Positions 16,643 to 25,348 are shown, numbered from the stretch's first letter. The stretch is DNA of 64,000 nucleotides from Bacilli bacterium (GCA_017544525.1 JAFYEA010000025.1:62001-126000); one strand, 5' to 3'. The notes: a model not told the origin generated them from the letters alone. Made by a program: numbers and translations.

Positions 16643-17131
16643 TTATGGTTCTAGTGTTAACGACGATTCTTCCACTACTTTACCAGGTGTTTCATACACA
16701 ATTTCATTAGTATATACATCATATCTTCCCTTAGCTATTACAGTCACTTCGTTAACAAAAATGTAAACTATAAAATTAGAAAAACCGTTATCATTTGAAT
16801 ATGATGTTACCCCTATTAATTTATATCCTTCTGGTATTTCATCCATATAAAACGCCGCATTATCAAACCCTTGATTAATATTAGCATCTGTAATTGTTCT
16901 TTTCTTTTCAACAGGAATATCAACATAATGAATTATATGTTCTCCAGGTTCAAAAGTACGATCAACAACTTCTATTTTATTGTATTCTCCTCCACTTTTA
17001 ATATAAGTTTCACCATCTATTTCAATTGTCTCATTTGTATTAACTGTTTTTGATTCACTACCACAACCACATAGTATAGATAATGATAATAAGCTTGATA
17101 ATACTAAAGCTTTCTTTCTTCTCTTATTCAT
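16643..17131 (-). CDS. tandem lipoprotein paralog 1 (outside the riboswitch unit)
   Basis: A lipoprotein of 162 residues. The start at 17131 (MNKRRKKALVLSS) has an AAAGGAGGGG site; a longer frame from 17161 would absorb it. Lipobox LCGC is followed by a Ser/Thr/Asn linker, then the same mature pattern as the next four genes: IEIDGETYIKSGGEYNKIE, FEPGEHIIHYVD, IPEGYKLIGV, VIAKGRYD and YETPGKVVEE. It is the most divergent copy and lies upstream of the riboswitch promoter, so it escapes that control unless transcription starts at its own promoter and runs through. Function unknown. Confidence 0.85.
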   Translation of the reverse strand: MNKRRKKALVLSSLLSLSILCGCGSESKTVNTNETIEIDGETYIKSGGEYNKIEVVDRTFEPGEHIIHYVDIPVEKKRTITDANINQGFDNAAFYMDEIPEGYKLIGVTSYSNDNGFSNFIVYIFVNEVTVIAKGRYDVYTNEIVYETPGKVVEESSLTLEP

Positions 17132-17163
17132 TATATATTCCCCTCCTTTAAAAGGTAACATAT

Positions 17164-17192
17164 ATTATATATTATCCAAATAAAAAAGGCAA
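17164..17192 (-). promoter_or_regulatory. putative promoter of lipoprotein paralog 1
   Basis: TTGCCT (17187-17192) and TATAAT (17164-17169) on the minus strand, 17 bases apart. The -35 lies in the terminator stem of the preceding gene. Confidence 0.5.
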
Positions 17193-17205
17193 TACTATTT
17201 GCCTT
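17180..17205 (-). terminator. rho-independent terminator of 17195-18337
   Basis: AAGGCAA (17199-17205 on the minus strand) pairs with TTGCCTT (17186-17192), 6-base loop, followed by six T residues. The 5' arm is inside the last codons of the upstream gene. Confidence 0.75.
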
Positions 17206-18337
17206 CTACATTAAATTTTTTCTCCAATAGTCTAATTGGTTCAGATCTATCAGTTAATATACCCGAAAGAGGTAACTCATTATGAATATTATAGATTATT
17301 TTTGCTAAAACATTTGAGCAATCACATACATGCAACCATTCTTCTTTTTGATATTCTTTTGGTATATAAGAAAGATTACTTACATAAAGTCCATCCAATA
17401 TTTTATCTTTATAATACTTTTTAAAATCCTCTATTCCTCTTGTAAATAATGAATATGTTACCATTACATAAATATGAGAAGCACCTTTATTATGTAGAGT
17501 TTCTATTGTATCAAACATACTTCCACCACTTGATATCATATCATCAACAATTATTGCTGTTCTTCCATCCAAACTAGAATGTCCAATATATTCATGAGCT
17601 TTAACAGGATATTTTCCATCAGTAAAATGATTATAATCTCTTACTTTATAAAATCCTCCAGCATCTCTATCAACAAATTCACAATTAAATGAGTTTAAAT
17701 ATACATCTCTTCTTTCATTAGCGCCACTATCTGGAGCTACAAATACTAATCTTTCTAATTGTTCTACTGGAATATCATTAATAAATTGCTCTAAAATAGT
17801 ACTTGTAACAAAGAAGTTATTAAATTCTATTTTACGAGTTGCTTGTTCAACACCAGGATCATGAGCATCAAATGTAATCAAACCCTTCATTCCTGCTAAT
17901 TCATCCAATTCAGCAAGTGTAGCTGCACAAGATAAAGGTTCTCTTGTTTTCTTCCTATGTTGTCTACCATTATATAATAATGGCATTACTATATGAATTT
18001 TATCAGCAGAACGGTTAACAGCATTTATACCATCCTTTAATTGCTGAATTAAATCATTAGGACTTGTATGATTTGTAAAACCATGCATATAATATGGAAT
18101 ACTATAATTTCCAATATCTGTCATATAAAATAAGTCTTTTCCCCTAACAGTATCATTTATCTCTACTTTTGAGTGCCCATCTTCAAAAAAGTACTCATTA
18201 ATCGGAACCATAAATGTATACTTATTAGGATCATAGCTATACATATCAAGTAGATGGCGATCTACAGATTGTCCCAATTCTAATGCACTTTTAAACACTA
18301 TTAGTCTTAACCTTTCATTTTCAATTTGACTTTTCAT
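17195..18337 (-). CDS. ribose-phosphate pyrophosphokinase, long form
   Basis: A PRPP synthetase-like enzyme (ATP plus ribose 5-phosphate to PRPP and AMP). The PRPP-binding loop is clear as TAIIVDDMISSGGSMFDT near residues 255-272, FVAPDSGANERRD matches the pyrophosphate-binding region, and GLITFDAHDPGVEQA replaces the classical DLHAGQIQGFF. At 380 residues it is longer than the standard 315-residue Prs and resembles the longer divergent class found in some Firmicutes. The start at 18337 has GGAGG 6 bases upstream; a longer frame from 18367 runs through a terminator stem. A purine or pyrimidine supply role is expected. Confidence 0.85.
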   Translation of the reverse strand: MKSQIENERLRLIVFKSALELGQSVDRHLLDMYSYDPNKYTFMVPINEYFFEDGHSKVEINDTVRGKDLFYMTDIGNYSIPYYMHGFTNHTSPNDLIQQLKDGINAVNRSADKIHIVMPLLYNGRQHRKKTREPLSCAATLAELDELAGMKGLITFDAHDPGVEQATRKIEFNNFFVTSTILEQFINDIPVEQLERLVFVAPDSGANERRDVYLNSFNCEFVDRDAGGFYKVRDYNHFTDGKYPVKAHEYIGHSSLDGRTAIIVDDMISSGGSMFDTIETLHNKGASHIYVMVTYSLFTRGIEDFKKYYKDKILDGLYVSNLSYIPKEYQKEEWLHVCDCSNVLAKIIYNIHNELPLSGILTDRSEPIRLLEKKFNVEGK

Positions 18338-18349
18338 TTTTACCTCCAC

Positions 18350-18376
18350 TAAAAAAGAGTATTTCAAAAATACTCT
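18350..18376 (-). terminator. rho-independent terminator between 18456-19526 and the PRPP synthetase gene
   Basis: A perfect 9-bp stem AGAGTATTT/AAATACTCT (18368-18376 with 18356-18364), 3-base loop, followed by T residues. It lies immediately before the GGAGG site of the PRPP synthetase gene, so it could also act as an attenuator. Confidence 0.75.
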
Positions 18377-18391
18377 ATTTTTCTTTTATAG

Positions 18392-18420
18392 ACATGCAAT
18401 TACTCAAATACAAATACATC
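18392..18420 (-). promoter_or_regulatory. weak candidate promoter upstream of the PRPP synthetase gene
   Basis: The minus strand has TTGTAT followed after 17 bases by TATAAA in the gap after the DHH gene. It would start transcription only about ten bases before the terminator hairpin, which is odd, so the call is tentative. Bounds are approximate. Confidence 0.3.
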
Positions 18421-18455
18421 ATATAATCACATCCACTATAAGAATAACATTTTAA

Positions 18456-19526
18456 TTACTTTTTTTCAACTTTTTTTGTCAAATTAAGTGTCATACCTTC
18501 TTCTCCATTCAATGTTTCTACATCTAAATAATCATAATAATTGGCAGGTATTAATAAATTACATAGTGTTTTTTTTATTTCATCAATGTGCATACCCTTA
18601 ACTCTAGCAGCTGCAGAGTGTTCATTTCCACCTCCACCAAATAATTTCATAATTTTAGATACGTCAATTATTCCCTTACTTCTAGCACTTATAGAAACTG
18701 TATCATTATCTATATAAGCTATTGCAAAAGTGGCATTGACTTGATATTTAAGCAAGTAATCACTTGCCTTAGCAATATCCTCTATATCATATATCTTTCC
18801 ACTATCTTCCTTATCACTTGCTATTGCAAATATATAAGTTGGAAACATGGTATTATCAACAAGTCTTTGAATAGCTCTATCATGTTCAAAATCTTCTAAG
18901 AACATATTATTAGCTATCGCTGCACTTGCTCCACATCTATTTAGTCTAGCCGCAACATCATATGTAGAAGCTGTAACTGTATCTTTACTCATCTTATTAG
19001 TATCTAAAATAATTCCTGCAAGTAAATAATTAGCATTATCTTTATTAATTTTTATCTTATTTAAAAATAACTGTCTACTAACTTCTTCACAAGTACTAGA
19101 TAACTTATCATCAACAAAAATATTATTTGTTTTAATAGTATGTTCATCTGTCTTATGATGATCAAGTACAAATATATCATTAAAATCATCTAAATACTTC
19201 TTAGTAGATATCAAATAATCTTTGTTAACATCAACAGCTATCATTAAACTCTTATCAGTTAATAATGTTGGTATATCAGCTACTTTAATTATTTCAAAAT
19301 CAGTACTAATGTCCTCTATTACTTTTCTAGTAGCAGATTCTAATTTTTCAACATCATCATCTATTACTATAAAATATCTCTTTTTATTCTTTTTACATAT
19401 TAACGCCATACCTATTGAGGCCCCTAAAGCATCCATATCTGGCCTATTGTGTGGTACTATAAATACCCTGTCATTTTCACTTAATAGCTTATCAAGACAT
19501 GACTTGATATTCTCACTATTTAGCAT
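18456..19526 (-). CDS. DHH/DHHA1 phosphoesterase, GdpP-like catalytic module
   Basis: The product (about 356 residues) is a stand-alone DHH-DHHA1 phosphoesterase. HNRPDMDALGASIG near the N-terminus, VLDHHKTDE in the middle (the DHH motif), ILDTNKMSKDTVT and the C-terminal GGGGNEHSAAA loop are all present. The wording of the first motif is closer to GdpP, the c-di-AMP phosphodiesterase, than to the nanoRNase NrnA, but the membrane, PAS and GGDEF parts of GdpP are absent. c-di-AMP, pApA or nanoRNA are possible substrates. The start at 19526 is chosen because AAAGGA is 8 bases upstream; the ATG at 19538 abuts it. Confidence 0.85.
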   Translation of the reverse strand: MLNSENIKSCLDKLLSENDRVFIVPHNRPDMDALGASIGMALICKKNKKRYFIVIDDDVEKLESATRKVIEDISTDFEIIKVADIPTLLTDKSLMIAVDVNKDYLISTKKYLDDFNDIFVLDHHKTDEHTIKTNNIFVDDKLSSTCEEVSRQLFLNKIKINKDNANYLLAGIILDTNKMSKDTVTASTYDVAARLNRCGASAAIANNMFLEDFEHDRAIQRLVDNTMFPTYIFAIASDKEDSGKIYDIEDIAKASDYLLKYQVNATFAIAYIDNDTVSISARSKGIIDVSKIMKLFGGGGNEHSAAARVKGMHIDEIKKTLCNLLIPANYYDYLDVETLNGEEGMTLNLTKKVEKK

Positions 19527-19571
19527 ATTAAAATTCATCCTTTCATCATTAATTTTTTAATGATAAATCTT

Positions 19572-19599
19572 ATTATACTAATACAAAAAATAAAGTCAA
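19572..19599 (-). promoter_or_regulatory. sigma-A promoter of the DHH phosphoesterase gene
   Basis: TTGACT (19594-19599) and TATAAT (19572-19577) on the minus strand, 16 bases apart. This is the only clear signal in the 19539-19663 gap. Confidence 0.75.
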
Positions 19600-19663
19600 T
19601 TTGACAAAAAATTAAAAATATGCTCATAACAATATTTCAAATAATTTTCATAATAAATAACCA

Positions 19664-20044
19664 TTATTGTAAACGTCTATAAATTAGTTCTAAATCCTTT
19701 TTATCTTTATCTCTATAAAGTTTCTTTTTTATTTCAATAATATTTTTAATAGTTTGAACGGGTATTTCTCCTATAAATTCTCTATTTTCAGTATAATACT
19801 CCGGTCCAAAATTAATAATACCATTTATCATATAAGCATGACTGCCATTAGGATTAGTATGTTCAAGTACAGCTAAATAATCCTCTAATAATTCTTCTTC
19901 ATAATCAGGAGTAACACTTAAATCTATATCATTTGTTTCATCCTTTAAACCATGTAAAACCATTGCTGTTCCACTAATAACAATATATCTTTTTATATCA
20001 AAACTATATTTTTTTAATGTATTTATTATTTCTTCCCTATTCAT
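19664..20044 (-). CDS. nucleotidyltransferase-fold protein
   Basis: A 126-residue protein with ISGTAMVLHGLKDETNDIDLSV at residues 23-44, the GxA..LxG...TxDID pattern of the nucleotidyltransferase fold, as in AbiEii-like and small NTase toxins or tRNA nucleotidyltransferase relatives. The two Asp residues (DID) that would bind metal are present. It stands between the DHH gene and cotE with 12 bases to the latter, and has no obvious antitoxin partner. Whether it is catalytically active or a substrate-binding homolog is unknown. Confidence 0.65.
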   Translation of the reverse strand: MNREEIINTLKKYSFDIKRYIVISGTAMVLHGLKDETNDIDLSVTPDYEEELLEDYLAVLEHTNPNGSHAYMINGIINFGPEYYTENREFIGEIPVQTIKNIIEIKKKLYRDKDKKDLELIYRRLQ

Positions 20045-20056
20045 ATATTAATTATA

Positions 20057-20593
20057 TCATTTTTCCTCTAAATAATCTTCTTTTACCTCTTTATCTATCT
20101 CATTATTTACTTCATTTTCATCAATTATAATATCATAATCATCTTCATTATTAGATACAGGTATTTTAATCTTTTGATCTCCTACTATTTCTATACCTAA
20201 TTCTTTAGAAATGGTATATTTAATAGTTTTATCATCATTACTTACATCAATACAAGTAGGATTTTTAAGACTTCTAATTATAATTTCAGACTCATCATCC
20301 ATATAACTATTATCTTTTACTCTTACTTTTACCTTTTCTTCATAACTCATTGTTTTACTTACTACATCAGTCTTAGTATTATTATCATAACTATACCAAA
20401 TGTTAATATCATAACTTCCATTAATTCTAATATAATCCCCATCTTTAACTCCTTTTAATTTATGATTAATAACCCAACATCCAAGTACAGTATTTGGTTC
20501 TTTTTCAACTGTAACTTCATAATCATTTTTAAATGTTTTTTTACCTTTACCAATAACCGTTTTAGTAACAATCTCTTTATAATTATTATACAT
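20057..20593 (-). CDS. cotE: outer spore coat protein CotE
   Basis: The 178-residue protein matches CotE, the morphogenetic protein that organises the outer spore coat in Bacilli. Diagnostic segments are YKEIVTKTVIGKGKK at the N-terminus, LGCWVINHKLKG, GSYDINIWYSYDNNTKTDVV and DNSYMDDESEII, followed by the acidic C-terminal tail typical of the family. The ATG has an AGGAGG site. Expression is expected in the mother cell under sigma-E or sigma-K, but I could not identify a convincing promoter in the short divergent region. Its presence next to ger genes is strong evidence of an endospore-forming ancestry. Confidence 0.93.
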   Translation of the reverse strand: MYNNYKEIVTKTVIGKGKKTFKNDYEVTVEKEPNTVLGCWVINHKLKGVKDGDYIRINGSYDINIWYSYDNNTKTDVVSKTMSYEEKVKVRVKDNSYMDDESEIIIRSLKNPTCIDVSNDDKTIKYTISKELGIEIVGDQKIKIPVSNNEDDYDIIIDENEVNNEIDKEVKEDYLEEK

Positions 20594-20649
20594 GACATTA
20601 GCCTCCTAATATAAAATATGCAAATAATAATAAATAGACACAAATAAAC

Positions 20650-20656
20650 CATACTA
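20650..20656 (+). promoter_or_regulatory. possible sigma-G -10 element before gerA
   Basis: CATACTA fits the sigma-G -10 consensus CATNMTA, and ger operons are sigma-G dependent in Bacillus. No matching -35 is visible 17-18 bases upstream, and it lies only 5 bases before the first ATG, so either the gene starts later (ATG at 20701) or the match is chance. Confidence 0.25.
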
Positions 20657-20661
20657 ATAAT

Positions 20662-22047
20662 ATGCAAATAATAGAAGATTTATATAATTCAAAAGAACAT
20701 ATGCCAGATCTCCAAATTAAAGAGATTTCTTTATATTTAAATAAAATATATTTAATCAACATTCAAACAATTTCATCTTCAAAAGATACAAATGATTATA
20801 TATTAAACTATTTATCTGATAGAAGTATATTCAAAAACAATATATTTTCTCTAAAAAAAGATCTAATTAATAATATTCCTTCAATTAGTTTTATACAAAT
20901 CAATGGAAAAGAACTATATAATTATTTATTTAATGGATTTACTATTTTAATATATAAAAATGAAATGCTTGCTTTCGAAACAAAAGCAGAACTAGATAGA
21001 GGAATAAATGAACCAACAAGCGAACCAACTATTAAAGGTCCAAAAGATTCATTTAATGAAAACTATAATACAAATATAGGATTAATAAGAAAAAGAATAA
21101 AAGATAAGAATTTATATTTAAAAGAAATAACACTTGGAGAAAAAACAAAGACTAAAATAAGTATTATCTATATGAATGATATAGTGGACAAAGAGTTATT
21201 AAAAGATGTAATAGATAAAGTAACCAATATTAAATCAGATAAAATATTAGATACATATTATATAAAAGAACTTATTAAAAATGAAAATAACACTGTATTC
21301 CCAACTATCAAATCAACAGAAAAACCAGATAATGTATGTAAGTCTCTCACGGAAGGTAAAATATGTATATTATCAGAAAACTCCAATAACATTCTCATAA
21401 TACCAACATTTTTTATAGATTATTTTTATAATAATGAAGATAATTATCAAAAGAAAGTGTTTGCTCATTTTGTTAAATTTATAAGAATACTTGCTTTATT
21501 TATAACAATATTTGCTCCATCTATATATCTATCGCTTATTACATATGATCAACAAATGCTACCAACTGATTTACTCATTAATTTTTCACTTCAAAGATCT
21601 AGCGTCCCCTTCCCTGCTTTAATAGAATCATTTTTATTAATGTTTACATTTGAATTAATATATGAAGCAGATGCTCTAACCCCTACTTCAAGGGGTACAT
21701 CACTTTCTATATTAGGTGCTCTGGTACTAGGTGATGCTGCTGTAAGTGCAGGAATAGTTTCTCCAATTATGGTCATAGTAGTAGCTATAACAGCAATAAG
21801 TTCAATATTTTTTTCATTTCAAGATTTCCAATCATTTATAAGAACTTATAGATATATGTTAATGCTTTTAGCATCTATGTTTGGTATTATTGGAATATTA
21901 TTTGGTTTTATGATTATTATTACTAAACTATGCAATATAAAATCATTTGGTAAACCATTTTTAATACCATTTTCTCCAGTTATAACAAATAACAAGAAAA
22001 AATTAATAAAAAATGGCTTATTAATACAAAATACTTATAAAGGTTAA
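20662..22047 (+). CDS. gerA: spore germination receptor subunit A
   Basis: GerA-family A subunit of a nutrient germinant receptor in the inner spore membrane. The N-terminal soluble half is followed by membrane helices starting near residue 265. Family motifs include PFPALIESFLLMFTFELIYEA, EADALTPTSRG and LGALVLGDAAVSAGIVSP. The NDYILNYL and DRGINEPTSEPTIKGPKDSFNEN segments also match. The first ATG lacks a ribosome site, and a second at 20701 lacks one too, so the start is uncertain. It is followed 2 bases later by the C subunit. Length of 461 is usual. Confidence 0.93.
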   Translation: MQIIEDLYNSKEHMPDLQIKEISLYLNKIYLINIQTISSSKDTNDYILNYLSDRSIFKNNIFSLKKDLINNIPSISFIQINGKELYNYLFNGFTILIYKNEMLAFETKAELDRGINEPTSEPTIKGPKDSFNENYNTNIGLIRKRIKDKNLYLKEITLGEKTKTKISIIYMNDIVDKELLKDVIDKVTNIKSDKILDTYYIKELIKNENNTVFPTIKSTEKPDNVCKSLTEGKICILSENSNNILIIPTFFIDYFYNNEDNYQKKVFAHFVKFIRILALFITIFAPSIYLSLITYDQQMLPTDLLINFSLQRSSVPFPALIESFLLMFTFELIYEADALTPTSRGTSLSILGALVLGDAAVSAGIVSPIMVIVVAITAISSIFFSFQDFQSFIRTYRYMLMLLASMFGIIGILFGFMIIITKLCNIKSFGKPFLIPFSPVITNNKKKLIKNGLLIQNTYKG

Positions 22048-22049
22048 AT

Positions 22050-23081
22050 ATGAAAAAGATTATAATATTATTAATTAGTATTCTATTACTAAGCGGTTGC
22101 TATGATTATGTAGAAATAAATGATTTAGTAATAATAACTGGAATGTTAATAGATTATGAAAATGATAATTATGTAATAACAAATCAATTAATAGAAAATG
22201 AAAAAGAAAGTATAGTTAAAATTTATAAAACCGAAGGAAAAACAATTGATGAATGTATTTCAAAACTATCAAAATTATTAAATAAAGATATCTTTATATC
22301 TCATTTAAAATCATTAATAATAACAGAAAACCTTATATATAGTAATAAAGATTATTATGATTATTTTTTAAGGAATCCAAAGTCAAAAATGAACTTTAAT
22401 ATTTATTTCGTAGATAACAAATATAAAAATAAAGTAATAAATATATATAATGATGATAAAGGTTCATCTTTATATTTAAAAGATATGATTTCATTTAATA
22501 ATAAAATTTTTTCATCTTCTACGCCACTAACATTTTTAGATTTAATATACAAAAGATTAGAATATGGTCTTGAACCAATATATCCTAATATAACTGTTAA
22601 TAATAATATTTTATATTTACAAAATTTAATAATATTTAAGAATAATAAAAAGATAACCTTAGATGATATAAATGGTATTTACTATAATCTAATAACAAAT
22701 AATTTAATAAAAACAGATATAAATATTCCATGCGATAAAGATAACTTCTCAATATCAACTAATAATACTAAAACAAAATTTAAATGGAAAGATAACAAAC
22801 TATATGTTGATATAAAAGTTACTGGAAAAATGAATAGTTACAATTGTAAATATGATTTGAATAAGACAGATACTATGACAATACTATCTAATTTATCAAA
22901 TAAAGAATTAACAAATAATATTAATGAAATAATAAAAATAGCAAAAGATAATAATGTGGATTTTATTGGAATAACAAATTATATTTATAAGCATAGTAAA
23001 AAGAAACTAAATATAAAAGATATAGATATTAAAACTACTGTTAAAACCACTATAACTTCTATAGGAGAACTAAGAAAATGA
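22050..23081 (+). CDS. gerC: spore germination lipoprotein, Ger(x)C family
   Basis: A lipoprotein subunit of the germinant receptor. The signal peptide ends in the lipobox LLSGC at about residue 17, directly followed by YDYVEINDLVIITGMLIDYE, the strongly conserved Ger(x)C opening (W/Y-D..E.nd.a.v.g.gID). The 343-residue length is slightly short but normal. AAAGGTT lies upstream of the start. It overlaps the next gene with ATGA, so translation is coupled. The gene is very rich in Asn, Lys and Ile, in line with local base composition. Confidence 0.92.
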   Translation: MKKIIILLISILLLSGCYDYVEINDLVIITGMLIDYENDNYVITNQLIENEKESIVKIYKTEGKTIDECISKLSKLLNKDIFISHLKSLIITENLIYSNKDYYDYFLRNPKSKMNFNIYFVDNKYKNKVINIYNDDKGSSLYLKDMISFNNKIFSSSTPLTFLDLIYKRLEYGLEPIYPNITVNNNILYLQNLIIFKNNKKITLDDINGIYYNLITNNLIKTDINIPCDKDNFSISTNNTKTKFKWKDNKLYVDIKVTGKMNSYNCKYDLNKTDTMTILSNLSNKELTNNINEIIKIAKDNNVDFIGITNYIYKHSKKKLNIKDIDIKTTVKTTITSIGELRK

Positions 23082-24163
23082 AAGAAGAAAAAGTTAATAG
23101 TTTTGGATTATCCACTATGATATGTGCTTTATGTTGCTCATCTTTTTATGGTGTTTTTAGTTCATATATTATTCATGAAACATTAAATTCTTGTATTATT
23201 TCTATATTAATAGGATATTTATTATCATTAGTTATTTCTAAATTAATACTTAATCTATTCAATATTCATTCTAATAAATCATTTGCAAATAAAATAAAAC
23301 TTATATATAAAAAGATAAACATAATCATAATAATTATATCTATCCTTTGTTCTATATTTGGTTACATTCTTTTATCATATAGATTAACAACATTCTTAAC
23401 TAATCAATATTTAATTGAAACTCCTAAATATTTAATACTTTTAATGATTGTCATAACAACTTACTATATTGCATCTAAAGGAATTGAAACAACGATTAGA
23501 GTATCTACAATATGTTTCTATATTTCAACCATTATTTTTCTATTTGATTTTTTCAGTTTAATTAGTCAAATAAATTTTCAAAATTTTCTTCCTTTAATTG
23601 AAGTTAGTCTAAAAAAAATAATTATAAATGCATTATTATTTTCATTATATTTTACTATTACTACTACACAAATATATGCCATAAAAAAAGATCAAATAAC
23701 TAATAAAAACAAATTCGATAAGTATTTCTATATAATGCTATCATTCTCATTTTTTATAATATTTATTTCCATAACAACAATGATAGGAGTTTCTGGAATA
23801 AAAGTAACATCTCTATTTGACTATCCTGTATATTCAACATTAAAAAGAATTAAATTATTTACTTTTTTAGATTCACTTGAAAATATAAGTATTCTAGCAT
23901 GGGTATATTACATTATTAATTCATGTTCTATGTTTTTATTATTTATATTTAATACGATAAAAGATTATTTTAAATTGAATAACAAAAAATCAAAAATAAT
24001 TAATATTATAATTACTATTATTTCATTTAGTATTCCTAATTTTATATTCTTAAGAAACAATTATAATGAATCATATGAATATATATATTTACCATTAATT
24101 ATTGAATGTATTGTTCTATTAATAATAATTATCTCACTAATAAAAAACAGGTTAAATAAATAA
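23078..24163 (+). CDS. gerB: spore germination permease-like subunit B
   Basis: GerB-type integral membrane subunit of the APC-superfamily fold with about ten hydrophobic segments across 361 residues. In related receptors this subunit binds the germinant amino acid or sugar in the spore inner membrane. It completes the A-C-B operon, an order found in several Bacilli. The start overlaps the previous stop by 4 bases and has GGAG 10 bases upstream. The germinant cannot be told from sequence. Confidence 0.9.
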   Translation: MKEEKVNSFGLSTMICALCCSSFYGVFSSYIIHETLNSCIISILIGYLLSLVISKLILNLFNIHSNKSFANKIKLIYKKINIIIIIISILCSIFGYILLSYRLTTFLTNQYLIETPKYLILLMIVITTYYIASKGIETTIRVSTICFYISTIIFLFDFFSLISQINFQNFLPLIEVSLKKIIINALLFSLYFTITTTQIYAIKKDQITNKNKFDKYFYIMLSFSFFIIFISITTMIGVSGIKVTSLFDYPVYSTLKRIKLFTFLDSLENISILAWVYYIINSCSMFLLFIFNTIKDYFKLNNKKSKIINIIITIISFSIPNFIFLRNNYNESYEYIYLPLIIECIVLLIIIISLIKNRLNK

Positions 24164-24176
24164 CCTATTTTCTTTT
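24142..24176. terminator. bidirectional terminator between gerB and 24165-24731
   Basis: AGGTTA (24149-24154) pairs with TAACCT (24161-24166), 6-base loop, with an A run on the left and a T-rich run on the right. It serves two convergent genes. Confidence 0.65.
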
Positions 24177-24731
24177 TAACGATTTAGCAAAATCCTCTAA
24201 ATATAATTCCATAGTATCATCATCTAATAGATGTACTTCAGTTTCAGAAAAAGATGTATTTTCATATCTAGATTTCCTAATTGCTTTTTGTTTTACATTT
24301 CCATTTTTAGTGTTAGTTTTAATATTAAAATAATCAGTAACACTATATTCTTTATCATCACCATAAATATAATCATTACACCTATATACATTAGTTCTCA
24401 TATAATAAACCACTTTATTAGAAACAGTTTCTTCATTATCATTATCATATAAAACATATGATTCTTCTTTGCATTTTCTAATAAAACCATTTATATATCT
24501 TTGCTCATATTCATTACCTACACCACCATCAAATTGAATAACTCCATCAATTTTAACTAAATGTAAGAATAATATTTCATATTTAGATAAACCATGAGCA
24601 TTAATATAAATATCACTATCATTAACATCTTTAGAATTAAGAATTAAATTAATACAAAAATTTCTTTCTTCTTTACTCATAAATAAATTAGTAATTCTTT
24701 GTTCTATTAATATTTCATCTTCATTAGTCAT
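24165..24731 (-). CDS. hypothetical protein, 188 aa
   Basis: I do not recognise this protein. It is cytosolic, highly charged and Tyr/Asn-rich, with no known motif. The start at 24731 has GAGGGAT 6 bases upstream, and a near-consensus promoter precedes it, so it is a single-gene transcript. It is convergent with the ger operon; no functional link can be drawn. Confidence 0.7.
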   Translation of the reverse strand: MTNEDEILIEQRITNLFMSKEERNFCINLILNSKDVNDSDIYINAHGLSKYEILFLHLVKIDGVIQFDGGVGNEYEQRYINGFIRKCKEESYVLYDNDNEETVSNKVVYYMRTNVYRCNDYIYGDDKEYSVTDYFNIKTNTKNGNVKQKAIRKSRYENTSFSETEVHLLDDDTMELYLEDFAKSLKRK

Positions 24732-24756
24732 TTTACATCCCTCAAATCAAGTACAT

Positions 24757-24785
24757 ATTATACATATTAATCTTTATAAATGCAA
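24757..24785 (-). promoter_or_regulatory. sigma-A promoter of 24165-24731
   Basis: TTGCAT (24780-24785) and TATAAT (24757-24762) on the minus strand, 17 bases apart, just after the khpA terminator. Confidence 0.7.
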
Positions 24786-24810
24786 TAAAAAAAGAACTAT
24801 TACTAGTTCC
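24786..24810 (-). terminator. rho-independent terminator of rpsP-khpA
   Basis: GAACTA (24804-24809 read on the minus strand) pairs with TAGTTC (24794-24799), 4-base loop, followed by seven T residues. Confidence 0.78.
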
Positions 24811-25052
24811 TAAAATGAATCTATGTTTACTTTTACTTTTTTATTACCATCATTATAAGCTTTTGCTTGTATCAATGATTTAATACTATTAGCTATTTTA
24901 CCCTTTTTACCAATTACACGCCCCATATCATCTTCAGCAACAACAATTTCAATAACTGTTTCATCCTCACTATCGAACTGTTGAACTTTAACAAGATCTG
25001 GTTCTTTAACTAATTTCTTAACTAATAGTTCAGAAAATTCTACTAAATCCAT
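24810..25052 (-). CDS. khpA: KH-domain RNA-binding protein KhpA
   Basis: An 80-residue protein with a single KH domain. The RNA-binding GxxG loop is seen in GRVIGKKGKIANSIKSL. KhpA (YlqC) is a small RNA chaperone that partners with KhpB/Jag and affects cell elongation in Firmicutes. It follows rpsP with a one-base overlap (TAATG), the standard gene order in Bacilli, where rimM and trmD usually come next; here they are missing and a terminator follows at once. Confidence 0.93.
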   Translation of the reverse strand: MDLVEFSELLVKKLVKEPDLVKVQQFDSEDETVIEIVVAEDDMGRVIGKKGKIANSIKSLIQAKAYNDGNKKVKVNIDSF

Positions 25053-25321
25053 TATTTATTATTTTTTGAATTATGGAATTCTTCCATAACACCTACTTCA
25101 CTTAAAATATTTCTAGCTGTATCTGTAGGTTGAGCTCCCTTCTTAAGCCAATTTAAAGCAGATTCTTTATTAACATTGAATTTTTCTGCTTCTAAAGGCA
25201 TATAAGTTCCTATAGATTCAATAACATTACCATCTCTTTTAGCTCTTGAATCAGCTACTACTAAACGATAATAAGGTCTCTTCTTAGCACCCATTCTTTT
25301 TAATCTAATTTTAACTGCCAT
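25052..25321 (-). CDS. rpsP: 30S ribosomal protein S16
   Basis: Ribosomal protein S16 with the typical start [20 protein letters not shown] and the [16 protein letters not shown] segment. At 89 residues it is complete. GGAGAT lies before the start, and a strong promoter is found 30 bases further up. It forms a two-gene operon with khpA rather than the longer ffh-rpsP-khpA-rimM-trmD arrangement common in the group. Confidence 0.98.
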   Translation of the reverse strand: MAVKIRLKRMGAKKRPYYRLVVADSRAKRDGNVIESIGTYMPLEAEKFNVNKESALNWLKKGAQPTDTARNILSEVGVMEEFHNSKNNK

Positions 25322-25348
25322 TAATTAATCTCCTTCCTTTACCAAATA

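Noticed and set aside
20455..20667. Minus-strand open frame overlapping the start of cotE
   Set aside because: It overlaps the conserved CotE N-terminus in another frame and crosses the divergent promoter region; no support for coding.
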